Shown here: piece after piece, positions 59,951 to 64,000 of the stretch
Layout: every line of letters begins with the position of its first letter
Numbering within the stretch: position 1 is the first letter of the stretch
Source: Sphingomonas pituitosa NBRC 102491
GTDB lineage: Bacteria; Pseudomonadota; Alphaproteobacteria; Sphingomonadales; Sphingomonadaceae
Length of the DNA: 64,000 nucleotides
Assembly (NCBI RefSeq): GCF_001598435.1
Contig: NZ_BCYY01000006.1
Location: 1-64,000, forward strand
Direction of reading: 5' to 3'
Notes under the pieces: model-generated
Told to the model about the DNA's origin: nothing
The model's input: only the letters and a program-made list of their open reading frames with translations
Databases searched by the model: none
Translations under genes and position numbers: made by a program

Positions 59951-60766
59951 TCAGGCGGGGACGGTCGCCTCGTCGAAGAACAACGCCTGGCTGATCGTCG
60001 CCTTCACCGTTTCGCGCTGGAACGGCTTGGTGATCAGGAAGGTCGGCTCGGGGCGCTCGCCGGTGAGCAGACGCTCGGGGAAGGCGGTGATGAAGATCAC
60101 CGGCACCGCGAATTCGGCGAGGATGTCCTTCACCGCGTCGATGCCCGAGCTGTCGTCGGCGAGCTGGATGTCGGCAAGCACCAGGCCCGGCCGGTCCTCC
60201 ATCGCCAGCGCCACCGCTTCGTCACGCGTGACGGCAACGCCGGTCACGTCGTGGCCAAGATCGCGGACGATCTGCTCGAGGTCCATCGCGATCAGCGGCT
60301 CGTCCTCGATGATCATCACGCGGGTGCGGGTCTGGCGTTCGATCTCGGTCACCGCCTCGGCCACCAGTTCGGAAACGCGCGCCGGCTGCTCGCCGATCAG
60401 ATAGGCGGCATCCTCCGGCGGGAAGCCCTCCACCGTGGTCAGCAGCAGGGCCTGGCGGGACAGCGGCGTAAGCCGGGCGAGCCGCTTGCGCGCGATCGAT
60501 TCGGCGTCATTGCCCTGCTCGACCGCATCGATGCTGTCGTCCCACTGGCTCGACTGCCAGATCACCTGAAAGGTGCGGTACAGGCCGAGGCGAGCGTCGA
60601 CGTCGCGCGGGAACTGGTCCGGCGCCTCGACGATCGCCTCCAGCGCGGCGCGGACATAGCGGTCGCCTTCGGCCTGGTTGCCGGTGAGCGCACGGGCATA
60701 GCGCCGCAGGAGCGGAAGGTGCGGCGCGAGTTGCTGACCAAGCGACATGAGCTGTGTATTCTCCAT
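59951..60766 (-). CDS. phyR: Response regulator PhyR
   Basis: A 271-residue protein with an EcfG-like N-terminal sigma domain (about 1-140) lacking DNA-binding capacity, and a C-terminal receiver (about 148-271) with acceptor Asp199 in LVLADIQLADD and Lys in FLITKPF. Phosphorylated PhyR binds NepR by sigma-factor mimicry and frees EcfG. It is divergent from nepR. Confidence 0.95.
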   Translation of the reverse strand: MENTQLMSLGQQLAPHLPLLRRYARALTGNQAEGDRYVRAALEAIVEAPDQFPRDVDARLGLYRTFQVIWQSSQWDDSIDAVEQGNDAESIARKRLARLTPLSRQALLLTTVEGFPPEDAAYLIGEQPARVSELVAEAVTEIERQTRTRVMIIEDEPLIAMDLEQIVRDLGHDVTGVAVTRDEAVALAMEDRPGLVLADIQLADDSSGIDAVKDILAEFAVPVIFITAFPERLLTGERPEPTFLITKPFQRETVKATISQALFFDEATVPA

Positions 60767-60858
60767 CAGGTTCGGGAGCCGTTGTCGCTCCCGGCGGGCC
60801 GTAGTTCAATTGATTCCGTCACCCGAAGAAGCCCCTCCCCGGATTTCGCATCGATGGT

Positions 60859-60883
60859 GGAACAATCGAGGCGCTCTTTGGTT
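60859..60883 (+). promoter_or_regulatory. EcfG-type promoter of nepR
   Basis: GGAAC (60859-60863), 16 bases, GGTT (60880-60883): one base from the consensus CGTT. It lies about 140 bases upstream of the nepR start and on the same strand, the autoregulatory arrangement known for this locus in other alphaproteobacteria. Confidence 0.7.
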
Positions 60884-61021
60884 TCATCGACCGGACCGCG
60901 TGAATGGCTGCCGCGACGCCGGGTGCTTGCACTCGGCGTCGTTCGCGGTATTCGCGGTGACGGTCACATCGTTCATACGTCCGGGTGTCCGGACATTTTC
61001 CGGACCCTTAGGGGGGAATTG

Positions 61022-61198
61022 GTGCATTCCGCTAAAGATGATCAGGGCAAGCAGCCGCAGCCGCAGCCGGAGCAGGGGAGCGAGAAGAAACCGCGCCCCA
61101 ACGCCGACGTGGGTGACGTATTGCGCCGCGCATATGACGAAACGCTGAACGAGTCGGTGCCGGATGACCTGCTCGACCTGCTGAAGAAGCTCGATTAA
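61022..61198 (+). CDS. nepR: Anti-sigma factor NepR
   Basis: A 58-residue protein from a GTG start at 61022 with a strong GGGGGGAA before it. The C-terminal helix pair DVLRRAYDETLNESVPDDLLDLLKKLD matches NepR; the N-terminal half is Gln/Pro-rich and disordered. It binds EcfG and, alternatively, phosphorylated PhyR. The next gene on the strand is the PhyP-like sensor, 12 bases after the stop. Confidence 0.92.
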   Translation: MHSAKDDQGKQPQPQPEQGSEKKPRPNADVGDVLRRAYDETLNESVPDDLLDLLKKLD

Positions 61199-61210
61199 AC
61201 GAATCCACGC

Positions 61211-62779
61211 ATGAACGGCCTGGATTCCCCACTCCGCGGCCGAGGGTTCTCGGCGGCGCTCGGGCGGTTGCCCACGGGCGCCAAGGTATTCCTGATTCTG
61301 GTCGGCGCGCTGCTGCCGCTGGCGTTGATCGCACTGTTCACCACGCTGCAGACGACCCGCAGCGCCGACGATGAAGCGCGCGAGCGGCTGACCGTTACCG
61401 CGCAGGAAAGCGCCGGCAACGTGGAAAACCTGCTGGCGAATCATGTCGCGCAGCTGGGCGAGGCGCTCGCCGCCCTCGAGCGCAATCCCGACGACGCACC
61501 CAGCTGCACCCGCCTCGCGGGCACCTATGCGGCGCAGGGCCAGGCGCACTTCGTCGTCCGCGACGGCCGGGGGCGGACATTGTGCGGCCGGCCGTTCGAA
61601 CAGGCCGGCATGCTCGCATCCCCGCGCGGGGATGTGTCTGCCCGAATCGTACCCGGCGGCCTGACGCTGCGGATCAGCGGCGGCAGCGGCGCATCGGCCA
61701 CCGCCTATTATCCGCGCGACCTGCTCGCCGGGCTCGCGCGTCCCAGTGGCTTCGTGCCCGAATATGGCGCGGCGCTGATCGGCCATGGCGACCGGCTGAC
61801 CCTGCGCGCGCTGAAGGACAACGGCCCGCTCGATCGCGGCAAGAGCCTGCGCAGCAATCTGGGCATCGACGACCTTGCGCTCGAAACGACCATGCCCGGC
61901 GCGCCGATCACCTCGCCGCTGGTCATCGCCACGGTGCTGCTGGTGCTGATGTGGATCGCGGCGGCCGGCATCGGCTGGTTCGTCGTCGACATCCTGCTGA
62001 TCCGCCCGCTGCGCCGGCTGCGCAGCAGCGTGGCCAATTATCAGCCTGGCGACGTGATCGACACCGCGCGCCTGGGGCCCATACCGGCGCAGGAAATCCG
62101 CGAGCTGGGCGACACGTTCAGCGAGATCAGCCGCACCGTCCAGGCCCATGAGGCGGACCTCGCCAAGGGGCTGGTGCAGCAGACGCGGCTCACCCGCGAG
62201 GTGCATCACCGGGTGAAGAACAACCTGCAGGTCATCTCCAGCCTCATCAACTTCCACGCCCGTGCCGCCAAGGGAGAGGAGGCGGCCAACGCCTATGCCT
62301 CCATCCAGCGCCGCGTCGACGCGCTCGCCGTGGTGCATCGCCACCATTATGCGGAGATGGAGGAAAATCGCGGGCTGGAACTGCGCTCGGTGATCGGCGA
62401 GCTCGCCGCCAATCTGCGCGCCACCGCACCCGAGCCGTCGCGTGGACTGGGCATCACGCTGGAAGTCGAATCGCTGCTCGTCACCCAGGACGTGGCAATC
62501 GCGGTTTCCTTCCTGCTCACCGAAATTGTCGAACTGGCGATCAGCTGCAACGAGTCCGCGCAGATCCGCATCTCGATCAAGGCACCCGAAGACGCCGATC
62601 GCGCGGTCGTGCGCGTGTCCTCGCCTGCACTGGTGGGCGGCGCGACCTTCGAGGGGCTGGTGGACAAGCGCTATGGCCGCGTCCTGATGGGCCTTGCCCG
62701 GCAGCTGCGCACGCAGCTCCACCACGATCCGCTGGTAGGGGCATACGAGACCACGATCGCGATCACCGGCCGCTTCTAA
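61211..62779 (+). CDS. phyP: PhyP-like sensor (HisKA_2) with degenerate ATPase domain
   Basis: A 522-residue membrane protein. TM1 about 24-46, periplasmic region to about 232, TM2 about 237-258, HAMP-like segment, then HisKA_2 with His332/333 in REVHHRVKNNLQVISS. The C-terminal domain keeps the ATPase fold position but lacks the N-box Asn (EIVELAISCNE) and a DxGxG loop, so ATP binding is doubtful. In Sphingomonas sp. Fr1, PhyP in this position acts on PhyR mainly as a phosphatase. Confidence 0.88.
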   Translation: MNGLDSPLRGRGFSAALGRLPTGAKVFLILVGALLPLALIALFTTLQTTRSADDEARERLTVTAQESAGNVENLLANHVAQLGEALAALERNPDDAPSCTRLAGTYAAQGQAHFVVRDGRGRTLCGRPFEQAGMLASPRGDVSARIVPGGLTLRISGGSGASATAYYPRDLLAGLARPSGFVPEYGAALIGHGDRLTLRALKDNGPLDRGKSLRSNLGIDDLALETTMPGAPITSPLVIATVLLVLMWIAAAGIGWFVVDILLIRPLRRLRSSVANYQPGDVIDTARLGPIPAQEIRELGDTFSEISRTVQAHEADLAKGLVQQTRLTREVHHRVKNNLQVISSLINFHARAAKGEEAANAYASIQRRVDALAVVHRHHYAEMEENRGLELRSVIGELAANLRATAPEPSRGLGITLEVESLLVTQDVAIAVSFLLTEIVELAISCNESAQIRISIKAPEDADRAVVRVSSPALVGGATFEGLVDKRYGRVLMGLARQLRTQLHHDPLVGAYETTIAITGRF

Positions 62780-62796
62780 AAAATCCGACCGGCGCG

Positions 62797-62821
62797 GGAA
62801 CCACTCTCCCGAGCCGACGTT
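62797..62821 (+). promoter_or_regulatory. EcfG-type promoter downstream of phyP
   Basis: GGAAC (62797-62801), 16 bases, CGTT (62818-62821): an exact match to the EcfG consensus. It lies 18 bases after the phyP stop and points at a stretch with two stem-loops and no gene for 230 bases. Confidence 0.8.
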
Positions 62822-62827
62822 TTGAAG

Positions 62828-62925
62828 TTCGGATAGTGACCTTTTGCCCCCCCGCTCTCGCTATCCACGACATGGGCCCGGAAGCGTCTACCCTCCCCCC
62901 CCCCGGTGACGCTTCCGGGCCTACT
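62828..62925 (+). ncRNA. Putative EcfG-dependent small RNA with C-rich loops
   Basis: From the predicted transcription start about 62828, the first stem GGATAG (62831-62836) with CTATCC (62861-62866) exposes a loop containing seven consecutive C. The second stem pairs 62875-62888 with 62908-62921, 14 perfect GC-rich pairs, and its 19-base loop contains ten consecutive C after CCCT. Such C-rich loops are typical of sRNAs that bind ribosome sites. No T-tract follows, so the RNA may instead be the leader of the entericidin-like gene. Confidence 0.5.
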
Positions 62926-62981
62926 TCCTTCCAGACATCGCGAGATCGTTTTCCGGCACCGCCCCGCTGCGATGTGCCGCA

Positions 62982-63006
62982 GGAACGTTTCCACCTGCGC
63001 AGCATT
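62982..63006 (+). promoter_or_regulatory. Imperfect EcfG-type promoter before entericidin-like gene
   Basis: GGAAC (62982-62986), 16 bases, CATT (63003-63006), one mismatch from CGTT. It lies 43 bases upstream of the ATG of the lipoprotein gene. Confidence 0.35.
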
Positions 63007-63048
63007 GAACTCTTCGTCCCGGCAACCGGGAAACGAAGGAGATTTTCG

Positions 63049-63183
63049 ATGCGTACACTCATCGCCTGCGCCGCGCTTGCCGGCACCCTGCTGATCGCCG
63101 CCTGCAACACCGTGGAAGGCGTCGGCAAGGATGTGTCCTCGGCCGGCGACACCGTCGCCAACACGGCTGAAAAGTCGAAGTAA
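63049..63183 (+). CDS. Entericidin-like lipoprotein
   Basis: A 44-residue protein with a lipobox LLIAAC at about 14-19, followed by the entericidin A/B-like sequence NTVEGVGKDVSSAGDTVANTAEKSK. Entericidins are small stress-induced lipoproteins that can disturb the cell envelope, and are regulated by EcfG in several alphaproteobacteria. AAGGAGA precedes the ATG. Confidence 0.88.
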   Translation: MRTLIACAALAGTLLIAACNTVEGVGKDVSSAGDTVANTAEKSK

Positions 63184-63228
63184 GGAGTTCAGCGCGCCCC
63201 TGCCGCAACCGTGGGGCGGGGGTGTCGC

Positions 63229-64000
63229 TCATTCGGCGGACTGGGTCTCGCCGTCCACTTCGGTCGCCGCCGTACGCTCACGCCGCCGCCGGGTGAAGTA
63301 GATCGCCACCAGCGACAGGAAATACAGGCCCACCAGCGGGCCTGCCAGCAGCAGCTGCGAGCCCACGTCCGGCGGCGTCAGCACCGCCGCGATCGCCACC
63401 GACGCGACGATCGCATAGCGCCACGCGCCCTTCAGCTGCTCATAGGTAACGATGCCGGCATGTTCGAGCAGCATCAGCAGCACCGGCAGCAGGAACGAAA
63501 TCCCGAAACCGAAGATGAACTGCATGATGAACTTGAGGTAGCTGTTCACATCGGGCAGCGCTTCCTGCTGCACGCCGGCCAGGTTGCCCTGGAAGCCGAG
63601 CAGAAACTTCAGCGCCACCGGCACCGCGATGAAATAGGCCATGGCCGCGCCGGCGATGAACAGCACCGGGGTCGCCAGCAGGAACGGCAGCAGCGCCTGC
63701 TTCTCGCGCCGGTACAGGCCGGGCGCGACGAACTGCCACAGCTGGTTGGCGATGATCGGGAACGCGATCATCAGCCCGGCGAAGAAGGCGACCTTCACCT
63801 CGACCAGGAAACCGCCGAAGATGTCGGTGTTGATGATCTTCACCTGGCCTGCCGCCTTGAGCGGCGCGACCAGGAAGGAGAGGATGCCGCGCGCGAAATA
63901 GAGGCAGCCGCCGAACGCCACGAGCAGCGACAGGATCGACCAGATCAGCCGCTTGCGCAGCTCGATCAGATGCTCGAGCAACGGGGCCTGGGTGTCGTCG
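63229..64000 (-). CDS. tatC: Sec-independent protein translocase TatC (5' end beyond window)
   Basis: A six-helix TatC protein. The visible part covers residues from about APLLEHLIELRKRL onwards; the reading frame stays open to the window edge, so the true start is to the right. FPIIANQLWQFVAPGLY and the C-terminal NSYLKFIMQFIFGFG are TatC signatures. With TatA and TatB it forms the twin-arginine export channel. The C-terminal tail is charged (RRRRER). Confidence 0.93.
   Translation of the reverse strand, partial: DDTQAPLLEHLIELRKRLIWSILSLLVAFGGCLYFARGILSFLVAPLKAAGQVKIINTDIFGGFLVEVKVAFFAGLMIAFPIIANQLWQFVAPGLYRREKQALLPFLLATPVLFIAGAAMAYFIAVPVALKFLLGFQGNLAGVQQEALPDVNSYLKFIMQFIFGFGISFLLPVLLMLLEHAGIVTYEQLKGAWRYAIVASVAIAAVLTPPDVGSQLLLAGPLVGLYFLSLVAIYFTRRRRERTAATEVDGETQSAE

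Noticed and set aside
59929..59954. GGAAC-N14-CGTT on the plus strand near the 3' end of phyR
   Set aside because: Spacing too short and it would drive antisense transcription into phyR.
1..64000. CRISPR arrays, IS elements, prophage genes, tRNA and rRNA genes
   Set aside because: I looked for direct repeats with unique spacers, transposase or integrase motifs, terminal inverted repeats of IS size, tRNA cloverleaf and rRNA signatures and saw none. The only mobile-like signals are the REP-like palindromes.

Overview
The window is a gene-dense, GC-rich chromosomal segment from an alphaproteobacterium, most likely a Sphingomonas or close relative (Sphingomonadaceae). The evidence is a serine palmitoyltransferase with its own acyl carrier protein (sphingolipids replace LPS in sphingomonads), a PhyR-NepR-EcfG general stress locus next to a PhyP-like HisKA_2 protein, a ChpT-type phosphotransferase, RpoH, and the usual ybaB-dnaX-ffs arrangement. 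I see no phage, IS element, integron, CRISPR array, tRNA or rRNA. Nearly everything is compact core genome with overlapping start and stop codons.

Layout. 0.3-9.3 kb (minus strand): obgE, a SUFU-like gene, proB, then a sphingolipid block (reductase-like epimerase, FkbH-like HAD protein, acyl carrier protein, serine palmitoyltransferase) ending in a hybrid histidine kinase. 9.5-13 kb: lptF-lptG and a secreted protein. 13-16.4 kb: polysaccharide deacetylase, fatty acid desaturase and a GNAT-fold acyltransferase that is a candidate ceramide synthase. 16.4-26.5 kb (mostly minus): two related small secreted proteins, exonuclease III, an A-type Fe-S protein, an M23 peptidase, a ferritin-like protein, Bcp, GlnE, and a tight operon of two cysteine desulfurases plus a 2Fe-2S ferredoxin. 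26.5-35.8 kb: alpha/beta hydrolases (two with an altered nucleophile), a threonine dehydratase-like enzyme, ornithine decarboxylase with a deoxyhypusine synthase homologue, and an SDR/HxlR divergent pair.

35.8-40.4 kb holds the most unusual system: pspF facing a sigma-54 promoter that drives a 35-residue leader gene, pspA, pspB, pspC and then seven more small genes. Most of the latter encode one-helix membrane proteins, and several end in the same short coiled-coil module that is also found at the C-termini of PspB and PspC. 40.5-42.3 kb: sufE, a ferredoxin-like protein, a J-domain protein and rnpB. 42.3-49.6 kb: an amidase and a cheA-cheW-cheY-cheB-cheR cluster without a chemoreceptor, beside chpT. 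49.7-58.7 kb: serine hydrolase, FrnE-like DsbA, JAMM protein, RluD, RpoH, MtgA, YbaB, DnaX and the SRP RNA.

58.8-63.2 kb is the general stress response locus: ecfG, phyR, nepR, a PhyP-like sensor, two tiny membrane proteins not previously noted, and a probable EcfG-dependent RNA with two C-rich loops. EcfG-type promoters (GGAAC, 16-17 bases, CGTT or GGTT) also lie before two small membrane-protein genes elsewhere in the window and, less perfectly, before rpoH and an entericidin-like lipoprotein gene, so part of the EcfG regulon can be read directly here. tatC runs off the right edge. Three REP-like paired palindromes with compensatory base changes are scattered between genes.
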